NCBI RefSeq assembly: GCF_000156175.1
Contig: NZ_GG692710.1
Span: 454,512 to 518,511, forward strand
Length of the DNA: 64,000 nt
From: Collinsella intestinalis DSM 13280
GTDB taxonomy: Bacteria; Actinomycetota; Coriobacteriia; Coriobacteriales; Coriobacteriaceae
Direction: 5' to 3'
The notes under the pieces are model-generated. The model saw only the letters and a list, made by a program, of their open reading frames with translations, made no database searches and was not told the origin of the DNA. Below are positions 35,233 through 45,111 of this stretch, in pieces (position 1 is the stretch's first letter; the number at the start of each line of letters is the position of its first letter). The position numbers were made by a program, and so were the translations under genes.

Positions 35233-35748
35233 TCAGATTGCGGCTGGTAGACCACAAAATCGCTCTTTGAGGGCCGCCGCCACGCAGGGCGGGACGAACG
35301 TGTCCACCTCTCCCCCGAACGAGGCGATCTGACGGACCACCGAACTGGACAGATACCCGTACTCAGGCGAGCTCATGACGAAAATGGACTCGAGGCCGGC
35401 ATCCAGTCGATAGTTGAGGTCGGCCTGCTGCAGCTCGTACTCGAAGTCGGTCATGGCGCGCAGGCCCTTGACCACCGCGTCGGCTTGCACCTCCCGCGCA
35501 AAATCGACCAACAGCCCCGTAAACGGCATCACGTCGACGCCGCCCATGCCGTCCAGGGCGCGGCGCGCGAGCTCGACGCGCTCATCGAGCGTGAACGTCG
35601 TGCCCACGCCGTTCTTCCCCAGGCTCTCGGCCACGGCAACCGTCACTCGCGGGCAAATGCGCAGGGCCCTGCGAACCACGTCCATATGGCCGAAGGTGAT
35701 CGGGTCGAAGGTGCCGGGCACCAACACGTGCGAAATCTTCTTGGTCAT
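35233..35748 (-). CDS. coaD: Phosphopantetheine adenylyltransferase
   Basis: CoaD makes dephospho-CoA from phosphopantetheine and ATP, the penultimate step of CoA synthesis. The 171-aa protein has the nucleotidyltransferase motif VPGTFDPITFGHMDVVRRAL (the TxGH form of the HxGH site). Further conserved parts are KGLRAMTDFEYELQQADLN and the C-terminal YGYLSSSVVRQIASFGGEV. ATG 35748 follows AGGAAAAGG and lies eight bases after the rsmD stop. The pairing with rsmD is very common. Confidence 0.96.
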   Translation of the reverse strand: MTKKISHVLVPGTFDPITFGHMDVVRRALRICPRVTVAVAESLGKNGVGTTFTLDERVELARRALDGMGGVDVMPFTGLLVDFAREVQADAVVKGLRAMTDFEYELQQADLNYRLDAGLESIFVMSSPEYGYLSSSVVRQIASFGGEVDTFVPPCVAAALKERFCGLPAAI

Positions 35749-35756
35749 ACCTTTTC

Positions 35757-36329
35757 CTATTCCATGCGCAGCAGGTCGATGCACGTCTGCCCGTAGCGCT
35801 TCTCCTTGACCGTCTCGAACCCTACGATCGATAGGGCGGGGGTCGAGGAGGTGCGCTCGAACATCACAACTGCCCCATCGGCGAGCAGGCCGTGTCCACG
35901 CAAGGCCTCGACAAGATCGATGGCCGGCTGCGAACCGAGTGCATACGGCGGGTCGATGAGAACCGCATCGAACGGCCCGCCTGGGACGCGTCCGCGGCGG
36001 GCAGATGCAATCACGTCACCGCAAATTACCTGAAAGCGAGCGGGGGCACATGAGAGCTTGGCCAGGTTTCGCTTCACAAGAGCAGCGGCCGACCGATCGA
36101 GATCGAAAAAGACGGCATGCTCTGCACCGCGAGAAAGCACCTCAAGGCCGAGCGCACCCGAACCGGCAAACGCATCGAGCACGCGGGAGCCCTCGATACC
36201 TTCGGACAGCGCACTCTCGAGCATCGAGGCGATGGCCTCGCGCACGCGATCGGTCGTGGGGCGGCTCACATCGCGCCCCTTGGGGCTATCGATGGGACGA
36301 CCGCGCCACTCCCCTCCAACGATCCTCAT
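35757..36329 (-). CDS. rsmD: 16S rRNA (guanine966-N2)-methyltransferase
   Basis: RsmD methylates G966 of 16S rRNA with S-adenosylmethionine. The 190-aa protein begins MRIVGGEWRGRPIDSPKGRDVSRPTTDRVREAIASML. The SAM-binding motif is VLDAFAGSGALGLEVLSRGA and the catalytic motif is DAVLIDPPYAL. The start overlaps the recG stop by ATGA, and coaD follows, which is the usual recG-rsmD-coaD cluster. Confidence 0.96.
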   Translation of the reverse strand: MRIVGGEWRGRPIDSPKGRDVSRPTTDRVREAIASMLESALSEGIEGSRVLDAFAGSGALGLEVLSRGAEHAVFFDLDRSAAALVKRNLAKLSCAPARFQVICGDVIASARRGRVPGGPFDAVLIDPPYALGSQPAIDLVEALRGHGLLADGAVVMFERTSSTPALSIVGFETVKEKRYGQTCIDLLRME

Positions 36330-38509
36330 CCGCCGCTTACCTCCTTGAAAACATCTCCATAGCGCGCAATGACTTCATGGCGCATGGGCATGGTAGCGCA
36401 AGCAGTCAAATCGCGGGAGTATCGCAACAATTCCTCAGCGTCCTCATGGGCGGCTTCGATAAGGTCGGTGTCGGCATCGAGGTCGACGAAGCACAGCGCG
36501 ACGCCGCCGTGCTGGCGCAGGCCGAGGATCTCGCCCTCATGCCTGAGCCTGAGGTCCATCTCGGCGAGCTCGAACCCGTCATCGGTCTTTGCCAGCGCCT
36601 GGAGGCGCTCCCACGCGGGCGACTTAGATCCGCGTTTGGGCCTAACCTCGGTCAAGACATAGCAGGTGCCGGGATTCGACCCTCGTCCCACGCGACCGCG
36701 CAGCTGATGCAAGGTGGCCAAACCAAACCGCTCGCCGTTCTCGATGAGCATGACGGTGGCGTTGGGCACGTCGACGCCGACCTCGACGACGGTCGTCGAG
36801 ACGAGAATATCGATCTCGCCTTTTCCAAATCTGTCGATGACATCGTCCTTCGCCTTTGGCGCCATCTTGCCATGCATCACCTCGACGCGTGCACCGGGTA
36901 TGAGGCGGCGAATATCGCTCGCCTCCGTCTCGACATCGTGCAGGGTTACGGCCTGTCGTGCGCGGCCGCTCTCGCCGATGTCGAGCCCGGGAACGTCGTC
37001 GAGCTGCTCGGGCGCATCTTGCGGGGAGACCATCGGGCAGATGATGTAGGCCTGCCGGCCCTGGGCCAGGGCATCTCGAACTGCCCCATACGCGATGTCG
37101 CGGCTGCCGCTCTCGAGCGCGACCGTCGAAACACCCGCACCCGGCACGGGGCGATGGCGAATGATGCTCGTATCAAGGTCACCGTAGACCGACAACGCCA
37201 GCGTACGCGGGATCGGCGTGGCCGTCATGACAAGTAGGTCAGCACCAGGCCCCTTACCTCGCAGGACATTGCGTTGACCCACTCCAAAGCGATGTTGCTC
37301 GTCAATGACCACGAGCGATAGGCGCCTGAAGCGCAAGTCGTCGTTGAGGACGGCATGGGTGCCGAACACCACGTCGAGCGCGCCGGATGCGACGCGCTCG
37401 AGTATGGACGAGCGCTCCGAGGCGGCCGTCGAGCCGGTGAGCAGTGCCCACGATATCCCTGCGGCATCGAGGAGCGGGCCGCTCTTGACGGCATATTGAC
37501 GCGCAAGGACGCCGGTGGGCGCCATAACGCACGCCTGATTACCCGAATCCGCCGCGCAGGCGAGCGCGACGCAGGCCACGGCGGTCTTGCCCGTGCCAAC
37601 ATCGCCGAGGAGCAGTCGGTTCATCACATGCCCGGCATCGCACATATCGCCGAGAATATCGGAGACCGCGGCCTCCTGCTCATCCGAGAGCGCAAAAGGC
37701 AGCGCCTCGCGCATGGCACGCACTCGAGCGCCCACTCTGTGCGCAAGCGGCGCGACGTCGAGAAGGTCGCCGTCGTTTCGAAGGCGCAGCGCGAGCTGCA
37801 GGTACATGAGCTCGTCATATGCCAAGCGACGACGAGCGAGCTGCACCTCGTTCATAAGTCGCGGGAAGTGGATGGTACGCAGGGCCCGCGAAAGGCTCAT
37901 AAGCTGCCTACGGGCGCGCAGTGGGGCGGGCACGGGATCACAGAACACACCGACTTGTTCCAGTGCAACCGACGCTATGCGACGCATCCAGGCCTGGGAT
38001 ATGCCGTCTGTCACCCGGTGAACCGGCTGGATTCCCGCACGCGCTCCCCCACCATCGAGCTTCTCGAAGTGAGGTGATGCCATTTGCTTGAACCCATAGG
38101 CAAACTCCATCTTGCCAATCAACGCAAGGCGGTCGCCACGGGCAAACTCGCGAGCCAACCAGGGCTGCTTGAAAAAAGCAACTTTCAGCACACCCGATTC
38201 GTCGACGAGAAACACCTCGGTGAGTGTCATGCCGGGCTTAGAAGTCGGACGGTTTGAAACCTTATCGACCGTACCGACGATGGTGCAGACCTCTCCCAAC
38301 GGAGCGCTCTCAATCGTATACGCCCGCGTGAAATCGAGATAGCGAAACGGGATATGGGAAAGGAGGTCCCCCACCCGCTCGATACCGAGCCGGCGGAGGG
38401 CCTCCTCACGTGCGCCTGACACATATTTGAGCCGCGCTACATCCTCATACAGCGCGCAGGCCCGCGACAGGCGGGCAGAAGCGCGCGGGACACTCAGGTC
38501 TGCGGCCAT
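36326..38509 (-). CDS. recG: ATP-dependent DNA helicase RecG
   Basis: RecG is a branch-migration helicase acting on stalled forks and recombination intermediates. The 727-aa protein has the N-terminal wedge/OB domain (about 30-200, with GDLLSHIPFRYLDF). The superfamily 2 helicase core shows motif I LLGDVGTGKTAVACVAL, motif Ia APTGVLARQYA, motif II VVIDEQHRFGVGQRN, motif III VMTATPIPRTLAL and motifs V-VI (VVEVGVDVPNATVMLIENGERFGLATLHQLRGRVGRG). The end overlaps the rsmD start. It is 12 bases downstream of fakA. Confidence 0.97.
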   Translation of the reverse strand: MAADLSVPRASARLSRACALYEDVARLKYVSGAREEALRRLGIERVGDLLSHIPFRYLDFTRAYTIESAPLGEVCTIVGTVDKVSNRPTSKPGMTLTEVFLVDESGVLKVAFFKQPWLAREFARGDRLALIGKMEFAYGFKQMASPHFEKLDGGGARAGIQPVHRVTDGISQAWMRRIASVALEQVGVFCDPVPAPLRARRQLMSLSRALRTIHFPRLMNEVQLARRRLAYDELMYLQLALRLRNDGDLLDVAPLAHRVGARVRAMREALPFALSDEQEAAVSDILGDMCDAGHVMNRLLLGDVGTGKTAVACVALACAADSGNQACVMAPTGVLARQYAVKSGPLLDAAGISWALLTGSTAASERSSILERVASGALDVVFGTHAVLNDDLRFRRLSLVVIDEQHRFGVGQRNVLRGKGPGADLLVMTATPIPRTLALSVYGDLDTSIIRHRPVPGAGVSTVALESGSRDIAYGAVRDALAQGRQAYIICPMVSPQDAPEQLDDVPGLDIGESGRARQAVTLHDVETEASDIRRLIPGARVEVMHGKMAPKAKDDVIDRFGKGEIDILVSTTVVEVGVDVPNATVMLIENGERFGLATLHQLRGRVGRGSNPGTCYVLTEVRPKRGSKSPAWERLQALAKTDDGFELAEMDLRLRHEGEILGLRQHGGVALCFVDLDADTDLIEAAHEDAEELLRYSRDLTACATMPMRHEVIARYGDVFKEVSGG

Positions 38510-38521
38510 GCGATCGAAAAC

Positions 38522-40198
38522 CTATTCGATGGAGAAGATGACGGGATACAGGGGCTGCTCGCCACGATGGGCGTCGATCTCCAGATCGGGCTGGGCCTCC
38601 TCAATGGCCTCGATGAGCTTCTCGAAATCCTCGTCGAACATGTCCTGGCCGGCGAGAATGGTGAGAGCATCGCCCTCTTCCTCATCCATCATGCGATTGA
38701 TGCAATCGAGCGTGACCTGATGCACGTCGGAGCCCACGATATCAATCGAATCGCAGATGATGCCCATAACGTCACCGTCATGGATGGGGGTGCCATCGGA
38801 GGCCTGGGAATCACGGACGGCGCGGGTGACCTCGCCGTCGCGGACGGAGGCCTTGGCCTCGGTCATCGCCTCGACGAGATCCTCGACGGGCATGTCGGGC
38901 ATGACGGCGAAGAGCGCAGAGAACGCCTGCGGAACGGTCTTGGTGGGCACAACGTAAACATGCTTGTCCTCACACGCGCTCGCAGCGGCCTCGGCTGCCA
39001 TGCGGATATTGCCGTTGTTGGGCAGGATGATAACGGACTCGGCGTTCACGCGAGAAACGGCCTCGAGAAGGTCGGCGGTGGAGGGGTTCATGGTCTGACC
39101 GCCGGAAACGACGACGTCGACCCCAAGGGACTCGAGGATCTCGGCCTCACCGGAACCGGCGGCGACGGCCACGAAGCCCAGGGGCTTGGCGGGCTCGGTG
39201 GAAGCCTCCTGATCGGCGTGAATCTTGGCGGTGCGCTCGGCGACCTCGAGATCCATGTTGTGAATGAACACCTCGTAGACCTGACCGAACTGAAGCATGT
39301 GCTCGAGCACCAGGTTGGGAGTGTTGGAGTGAACGTGAACCTTGTAGTCGGGATACGCGCCAACGAGCAGCTCGCAATCGCCCATAGAGCCGAGGAACTT
39401 CAGGGCCTCGTCCTCGTCGAAGGGCTTCTCAGCCTTGAAGAGGAACTCGTTGCAGTAACGGAACTCGGAGCCCTCCCAGTCGTCGTTCGCCTCGATCTTC
39501 ACGCGGTCGAGCGCGCCGGCCTTGGCGGAGTTGGTGTCGGCCTCGAAGGTGGCGGAGAAGTTCTCGACCTTGGAGGTACGGCCGAGAGCGGCAGCCACGA
39601 AATTCTCGAGGAAGATGGCGAAGCCGAAAGCGCCCGAATCGACGACGCCGTTCTCCTTAAGGACGGGCAGCAGGTCGGGCGTGCGGGCGACGGACTGATA
39701 TGCCTCGACCACAAGGGCGTCCAGCGTCTCCTCAACGCTCATGCGGCGCTTCTCACACTCGTCGGCCTTGGTGGACACGTCGCGCAGGACGGTCAGGATG
39801 GTGCCCTCGATGGGCTTACGGACCGCCTGGAAGGCGACCTTGACGGCTCGACGGAACGCAGAGGCGATATCGGCGGATGAGATGGGCTCCCCGGCCTCAC
39901 GCAGGCCCTCGGCTACACCGCGCAGAATCTGCGAGGTAATGACACCGGAGTTTCCGCGGGCGCCCATAAGGGAACCGTGGGTGATGGCGGCGGCAATACC
40001 GTCCATGTCCGCATCGACCGAAAGTGCGGCGAGCTCCTTCACGACGGACTGGAGCGTGAGGGACATATTGGTGCCGGTGTCTCCATCGGGAACCGGGAAC
40101 ACGTTGAGCTTGTTGATCTCCTCAGCCTTGTCGGCAACGGCCGCGACGGCGATGGGAAAACAGGTTCGAATGGTCTTTGCAATCATCTGTTCTGGCAC
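38522..40198 (-). CDS. fakA: Fatty acid kinase subunit FakA-like DAK2-domain protein
   Basis: FakA is the ATP-binding subunit that, with a separate FakB lipid carrier, phosphorylates exogenous fatty acids; the acyl-phosphate is a PlsX-type intermediate. The 558-aa protein has an N-terminal DhaL/DAK2 domain with INKLNVFPVPDGDTGTNMSLTL and HGSLMGARGNSGVITSQILRG. A middle domain and a C-terminal DegV-like domain follow (SVIILPNNGNIRMAA; the usual end EQPLYPVIFSIE). The predicted start is GTG 40198; ATG 40186 lacks a ribosome site. asp23-fakA-recG is the standard Gram-positive order. No fakB gene is in the window. Confidence 0.92.
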   Translation of the reverse strand: MPEQMIAKTIRTCFPIAVAAVADKAEEINKLNVFPVPDGDTGTNMSLTLQSVVKELAALSVDADMDGIAAAITHGSLMGARGNSGVITSQILRGVAEGLREAGEPISSADIASAFRRAVKVAFQAVRKPIEGTILTVLRDVSTKADECEKRRMSVEETLDALVVEAYQSVARTPDLLPVLKENGVVDSGAFGFAIFLENFVAAALGRTSKVENFSATFEADTNSAKAGALDRVKIEANDDWEGSEFRYCNEFLFKAEKPFDEDEALKFLGSMGDCELLVGAYPDYKVHVHSNTPNLVLEHMLQFGQVYEVFIHNMDLEVAERTAKIHADQEASTEPAKPLGFVAVAAGSGEAEILESLGVDVVVSGGQTMNPSTADLLEAVSRVNAESVIILPNNGNIRMAAEAAASACEDKHVYVVPTKTVPQAFSALFAVMPDMPVEDLVEAMTEAKASVRDGEVTRAVRDSQASDGTPIHDGDVMGIICDSIDIVGSDVHQVTLDCINRMMDEEEGDALTILAGQDMFDEDFEKLIEAIEEAQPDLEIDAHRGEQPLYPVIFSIE

Positions 40199-40232
40199 TT
40201 TCGTCTCGTGAATGCAGGAGGGCGCGGGGCGC

Positions 40233-40586
40233 CTAGAAGCGGGACTTCATCCCGTCGATGTGGATGGCGATCTTGAGGCTCGCAGGATCGATCTGGGCGA
40301 TCTCGGAAAGCGTGAATGCCACGGAGCTGGAGAGGTTGTCGGACACGGAGCGCATGTTGACGCCCGCCTCAAGCACGACGTGCAGGTCGACAGTCAGGCC
40401 GGACTCGGTGGTGGTGACGAGCACGCCCTTGCGCAGGCGCTGCCCGGGAAGCAGGCGGACGCTCTCAGCACCCTGCATCTGCTCGGCCATGCCGACGACG
40501 CCATAGCAAGACATGGCGGCGTAGCCGGCGATATCGGCGATGACCTCGTTCGAGACGCTCAGGGTCCCGGCGATCGGTTCAGTCAT
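40233..40586 (-). CDS. Asp23/Gls24-family protein
   Basis: The 117-aa protein belongs to the Asp23/YloU family of small cytoplasmic proteins linked to envelope stress and membrane anchoring. Family segments are GTLSVSNEVIADIAGYAAMSCYGVVGMA and the later GVLVTTTESGLTVDLHVVLEAGVNM. The ATG at 40586 has GGAGAA six bases upstream. It precedes fakA as in most Gram-positives. A TAGAAT hexamer on the minus strand at 40642-40637 may be the -10 of its promoter. Confidence 0.88.
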   Translation of the reverse strand: MTEPIAGTLSVSNEVIADIAGYAAMSCYGVVGMAEQMQGAESVRLLPGQRLRKGVLVTTTESGLTVDLHVVLEAGVNMRSVSDNLSSSVAFTLSEIAQIDPASLKIAIHIDGMKSRF

Positions 40587-40695
40587 GAGGTTCTCCTTCC
40601 GCGCGAGCGCGTCGGCGTATCGAGCATACATCCGAGTATTCTACAACTCCGCGCGCTCCGGCACAGACAAAACAGACGGCGCACACGAGGAACGC

Positions 40696-42513
40696 CTACT
40701 CATCCGCCCCCTCATCGAACTGGCTGTTATACAGCTCGGCGTAAAAACCACCCCTCGCGAGCAGCTCCTCATGCGAGCCGGATTCGACGATATCGCCGTC
40801 GCGCAGCACCAAGATCACGTCCGCCGAGCGGATGGTGGAAAGGCGGTGTGCGATGACGAAGCTCGTGCGGCCGGCCATGAGGATGTCCATGGCGCGCTGA
40901 ATGCGCTCCTCGGTACGCGTGTCGACGTTGGAGGTCGCCTCGTCGAGAATGAGGATCGGGCGGTCTGCAAGCAGGGCGCGGGCGATGGTGATCAACTGGC
41001 GCTGCCCCTGGCTGACATTGGAGGCGTCCTCGTTCAGCTCGAAGTCATACCCTCCGGGAAGGGTGCGGATGAAATGGTCTGCGAGCGCAGTGCGGGCCGC
41101 CGCCTCAACCATGGCGTCATCGGCCTCGATGTTGCCGTAGCGAATGTTCTCCCGGATGCTGCCCTTGAACAGCCACGTGTCCTGCAGGACCATCGCGAAA
41201 TTCGATCGCAGGTCCTCGCGCGGCAGCGAACGGACATCGGCGCCGTTCACGCGAATCGAGCCGGCGTTCACATCGTAAAAGCGCATGAGGAGCTTCATGA
41301 GCGTCGTCTTTCCGGCACCCGTGGGACCGACGATGGCGACCGTCTGCCCGGGCTCGACCGAGCAGTTGAAATCATGAATGACGGTCTTTTCCGGGATGTA
41401 GCCGAACCTTACATGATCGAACTCAACAGAACCCGTAGCGCGAAGAGACTCGGAAAGGGGCGCGGGGTCATCTTCCTCTTCCTCGTCCAGGAACTCAAAG
41501 ATTCGCTCAGCGGCGGCGGCCAGCATCTGCAGCATATTGGATACCTGGGAAAGCTGTGTGATGGGCTGCGTGAAGTTGCGGATGTACTGGAAGAACGCCT
41601 GCGCATTGCCAACCGTGATGCGGCCGGAGATCATGAGGAAGGCGCTCATCATGACCACGGCGACATAGCCGAGGTTGCCGACGAGGCTCATGATCGGCTG
41701 CATGACGCCGGAGAGGAACTGTGCGCGCCAACCCGACTCGTACAGCTTTTCGTTCACCTCATCAAACTCCCCGAGCGCCCGCTCGGCCCTGTTGTAAGCC
41801 TGGATAAGGGTCTGGCCAGCGAAGCTCTCCTCGATAATGCCATTCGCCGAACCGAGGAACACCTGCTGACGGCGGAAATGGCGCTGCGACGTGCGGACGA
41901 CCAGCACAACGCCGAGCAGCGACAGCGGTATGGTCAGGAACGTGACGCCCGCCAAGGCGACGGAGATGGAGAGCATCTGAACGCTCACGCCAATCAGCTG
42001 CGCCACCGAGGTAATCAGCTGCGTGACACTTTGGTTGAGCGACTGGCCGAGCGTATCGACGTCATTCGTCACGCGGCTCATCACATCACCCGTGCTGACC
42101 CGCTCAAAATAGGCCAAGGGCATGCGATCGATTTTCTCGATGATCTGGCGACGCAAGCGATAGCAAACGCGCTGCGTGACGCCCGTCATGAGCCAGCCCT
42201 GCACCAAGCTGAGGGCGGAGGAAGTGATGTAGATGCACAGAACAGTGGCCAAGATGCGGCCGATAAGCGTGAAATCGACCCCGCCCGTACCGCCGACCTT
42301 CGCGGCGATGCCGCGGAACAGCTCCGTAGTCGCCTCACCGAGCACGCGCGGTCCCATGACATTGAACGCAACCGAGCCCACCGCGCACGCAATGGCGACG
42401 AACAACTCCAGCTTATCGTGCGCGATATAGCGCACGACCTTTACAACGGCGCCCTTGAAATCTTTAGCCTTTTCGGTCGTGGGACCATGGCCGTGACGCA
42501 TATGTGCGGGCAT
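40696..42513 (-). CDS. ABC exporter half-transporter, canonical ATPase site
   Basis: The 605-aa protein is a type IV (exporter) half-transporter. Six N-terminal membrane segments lie in about 30-330 and are followed by an ATP-binding domain. The latter shows Walker A VGPTGAGKTTLMKLLMRF, a signature NVSQGQRQLITIARALL, Walker B ILILDEATSNVDTRTEE with the catalytic Glu, and the H-loop IAHRLSTIRSAD. The start lies next to the stop of the preceding half-transporter, so the two are likely a heterodimer. The signature has Gln in place of the second Gly (SQGQ for SGGQ). The substrate is unknown; peptides, lipids or drugs are all possible. Confidence 0.9.
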   Translation of the reverse strand: MPAHMRHGHGPTTEKAKDFKGAVVKVVRYIAHDKLELFVAIACAVGSVAFNVMGPRVLGEATTELFRGIAAKVGGTGGVDFTLIGRILATVLCIYITSSALSLVQGWLMTGVTQRVCYRLRRQIIEKIDRMPLAYFERVSTGDVMSRVTNDVDTLGQSLNQSVTQLITSVAQLIGVSVQMLSISVALAGVTFLTIPLSLLGVVLVVRTSQRHFRRQQVFLGSANGIIEESFAGQTLIQAYNRAERALGEFDEVNEKLYESGWRAQFLSGVMQPIMSLVGNLGYVAVVMMSAFLMISGRITVGNAQAFFQYIRNFTQPITQLSQVSNMLQMLAAAAERIFEFLDEEEEDDPAPLSESLRATGSVEFDHVRFGYIPEKTVIHDFNCSVEPGQTVAIVGPTGAGKTTLMKLLMRFYDVNAGSIRVNGADVRSLPREDLRSNFAMVLQDTWLFKGSIRENIRYGNIEADDAMVEAAARTALADHFIRTLPGGYDFELNEDASNVSQGQRQLITIARALLADRPILILDEATSNVDTRTEERIQRAMDILMAGRTSFVIAHRLSTIRSADVILVLRDGDIVESGSHEELLARGGFYAELYNSQFDEGADE

Positions 42514-42514
42514 G

Positions 42515-44779
42515 CTAGCGCACCTCCCCTTCATCCAGGCCGAGCTCTTCTGAGGAAAGCTGGCTCATCGCGATCTCGCGATACGACTCACATGCACGGA
42601 GCAGCTCCTCATGGGTGCCCTGCCCCACGACGCGACCATCATCGAGCACCAAGATCTGATCGGCGTGCATGATGGTCGCGATGCGCTGGGCGACGATCAC
42701 GACGGAGGCGTCGTGCAGCTCATGGGACAGTCCCGCGCGCAGCGCGGCATCGGTCTTGTAATCGAGCGCGGAGAAACTGTCATCAAAGACGAGGATCTTC
42801 GGATCGATCGCAAGCGCACGCGCAATCGATAGGCGCTGCCGCTGACCCCCGGAAACGTTTGAGCCGCCCTGAGCGATCGCGGAGCCATAGCCATCCGGTT
42901 TGGCATCGATGAACTCGGAGGCCTGGGCGATCCGCGCGGCGCGCGCGACATCCGCATGAGCCATATCGGGGTCGCCGTAGGCGATGTTGCCCTCGATATC
43001 GCCCGAGAAGAGCATGCCCTTCTGCGGGACATAGCCGATGAGCGAGCGAAGTTCATGCAGAGACATACGACGCACATCGACCCCGTCGACCGTGATGGAC
43101 CCCGCGGTCGCATCATACAAACGAGGGATCATCTGGGCGAGCGTGGTCTTGCCCGACCCCGTTGATCCGATGATGCCGAGCGTCTGCCCCGGTTTCACGG
43201 TGAAGCTGACATGCTCTAGCGTCGGAGCCTCGGCGTCCGGATAGGTGAACGAGACGTCATCGAAGCTCAGCACGCCGCTCCAGTCGATGCGCTCACCGTC
43301 GGCGGTTATATGACCCTGCGGGCCCTCGAGCGTATGTGCGGGATCCACGATGCTCGATTCGGTTGAAAGCACTTCCATGATGCGTTCAGAGGCAATGTCG
43401 GCGCGCGGCAGCATAACGGCGACCATCGTGATGATCATGAAGGACATAATCACCTGCATCGTGTAATTCATATACGCCATGAGGTCGCCAACCTGCATAC
43501 CGCCCGCGTCCACGGCGTGGCCGCCGAACCAGACGATGGCCACCGAGATGATGTTCATGAGCATCATCAGCACGGGCATCATGAAGGACATCGCTCGATT
43601 CGTGAATATATAAGTACCGGTGAGCTCGCGATTGGCCTCGTCGTAACGCTTACGCTCGCTGTCGCTGCGCCCAAAAGCCCGGATCGGCATGACACCGGTG
43701 ATGATTTCGCGCGCGATGAGGTTGTTGCGGTCCACGAGCTCTTGCATCCTGCGAAAACGCGGCATGGTGAGGCCCATGAGAACGCCGATGACCACCATGA
43801 TGGCGGCAAGACCGACTAAGATGATCCACTGAAGCCCCGTGCTGCCGAACCCTATGACCTTCACAACCGCACCAACGCCCATGCAGGGGGCGAACAGCAC
43901 CATGCGCATGCACATGACCAACACCATCTGCACCTGCTGAATATCATTCGTGGCGCGCGTGATGAGCGAGGCCTCCGAAAAACGCCCCATCTCCGCGGGC
44001 GAGAAGGACAGGACGCGCTCGTACACATCATGCCGAAGATCGCGAGCGATACGAGCGGCGGTACGCGATGCGTTATACGCGGCCGCGATGGCGCACAGCG
44101 CCGCGACGACCGCGTACGTCAACATGCGCGCACCCTCGCGAACGAGAAAATCGGTCTGAACGCCGGCAAGATCGACGCCGGCGTGTTCATAAGCGAATTT
44201 GACGAACTCGATGGCCTGGGAGGCGACAACGGCCCCGCCGTCCGCGCCGAGTGCGCGATGCAGGCCAGCCCGAATGGCCGACGGATCGAACAGCGTGGAA
44301 TCAGGCGACCCATCTGCCTGTGCCCCAGCAAGCGCCCTGACCGTATCGATGGTTATGGTATCGCCCACCGCGGCCTTAAGCGCGGCCGCCTCGCGTGCAT
44401 CTTCGACCACGGAGTCGACCGGCACACCGCGCTCGAGCATGAATGCGATCATCTCGGCCTCTCCCAAAAAGCCCTTGATCTCATCACGGTCCCGAAGATC
44501 CCCTTCGAATATGCGGACGCCATCGGCATCGGGACTCGAATAGAGCGCCTCGACGCGATTGACCTCACCGGGCGTCAGCAAGAGTTCGACATCGCCAAGG
44601 TCGTCGGAGGTGATGCGGTTGGGCACCACATCCTCGATGCCTCCCCGGCTGATGCCGGTGTCGACGATCTCACTCATAACCGAAGGTAACGTGAGCTCGC
44701 AATATGCTTGCACCATAAGTAGCGCGAGCGCCAACGCGAGATTGGCCTTGTGATGTCTCAGGAACCTGAATATCTTCAC
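42515..44779 (-). CDS. ABC exporter half-transporter with a large extracytoplasmic insertion and a degenerate ATPase site
   Basis: The 754-aa protein is about 150 residues longer than a usual half-exporter. The excess lies between membrane segments 1 (about 10-32) and 2 (about 218-237), so a predicted extracytoplasmic domain of about 170 residues replaces a short loop. The ATPase domain has Walker A IGSTGSGKTTLAQMI and signature NVSGGQRQRLSIARAL, but Walker B is ILVFDDSFSALD with Asp at the catalytic Glu position. This is typical of the degenerate site in heterodimeric exporters. The start is GTG 44779 with GGGGGAGG five bases upstream. It forms an operon with the next half-transporter. Confidence 0.9.
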   Translation of the reverse strand: MKIFRFLRHHKANLALALALLMVQAYCELTLPSVMSEIVDTGISRGGIEDVVPNRITSDDLGDVELLLTPGEVNRVEALYSSPDADGVRIFEGDLRDRDEIKGFLGEAEMIAFMLERGVPVDSVVEDAREAAALKAAVGDTITIDTVRALAGAQADGSPDSTLFDPSAIRAGLHRALGADGGAVVASQAIEFVKFAYEHAGVDLAGVQTDFLVREGARMLTYAVVAALCAIAAAYNASRTAARIARDLRHDVYERVLSFSPAEMGRFSEASLITRATNDIQQVQMVLVMCMRMVLFAPCMGVGAVVKVIGFGSTGLQWIILVGLAAIMVVIGVLMGLTMPRFRRMQELVDRNNLIAREIITGVMPIRAFGRSDSERKRYDEANRELTGTYIFTNRAMSFMMPVLMMLMNIISVAIVWFGGHAVDAGGMQVGDLMAYMNYTMQVIMSFMIITMVAVMLPRADIASERIMEVLSTESSIVDPAHTLEGPQGHITADGERIDWSGVLSFDDVSFTYPDAEAPTLEHVSFTVKPGQTLGIIGSTGSGKTTLAQMIPRLYDATAGSITVDGVDVRRMSLHELRSLIGYVPQKGMLFSGDIEGNIAYGDPDMAHADVARAARIAQASEFIDAKPDGYGSAIAQGGSNVSGGQRQRLSIARALAIDPKILVFDDSFSALDYKTDAALRAGLSHELHDASVVIVAQRIATIMHADQILVLDDGRVVGQGTHEELLRACESYREIAMSQLSSEELGLDEGEVR

Positions 44780-45046
44780 CGGTGCCTCCCCCAAACGCAC
44801 TTACAACTCAGACGACGAAATTTGCGAACGGTATTTTCTCCATCTCATGCGCCCTGAAACCGTAAGAGCCCCATTCCATAAAAGCTCAACAATTTAGGTA
44901 CCTCATAACTATCTGTCAAAGGTGGAGGTCAAACCACTTGCGCACGCACATGACGGCCGTATAATGTGGTCCGCGCGCTGCATCCCACGCCGCGGAGCGC
45001 ACACTTCTCGTTCATTGTGGAGATTCCGCACATGAATGGGCTTCTA
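44780..45046. other. Divergent intergenic region between the ABC exporter pair and rpmB
   Basis: About 330 bases separate the two start codons. I see no gene here. The region marks the switch from minus-strand to plus-strand genes and must contain the exporter promoter. No convincing hexamer pair for it was identified. Confidence 0.5.
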
Positions 45047-45055
45047 TGGTATAGT
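45047..45055 (+). promoter_or_regulatory. Extended -10 promoter of rpmB
   Basis: TGG followed by TATAGT gives an extended -10 element about 57 bases before the rpmB start. No strong -35 hexamer is seen at the right distance. Confidence 0.55.
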
Positions 45056-45073
45056 TCATTGCTGTTTGTTCAC

Positions 45074-45093
45074 GCGACCTCATTTTCGGTCGC
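45074..45093 (+). promoter_or_regulatory. Hairpin in the rpmB leader
   Basis: GCGACC (45074-45079) and GGTCGC (45088-45093) form a 6-bp hairpin between the predicted transcription start and the AGAAGGG ribosome site. Confidence 0.35.
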
Positions 45094-45111
45094 CTAAGAA
45101 GGGTCACTGAC

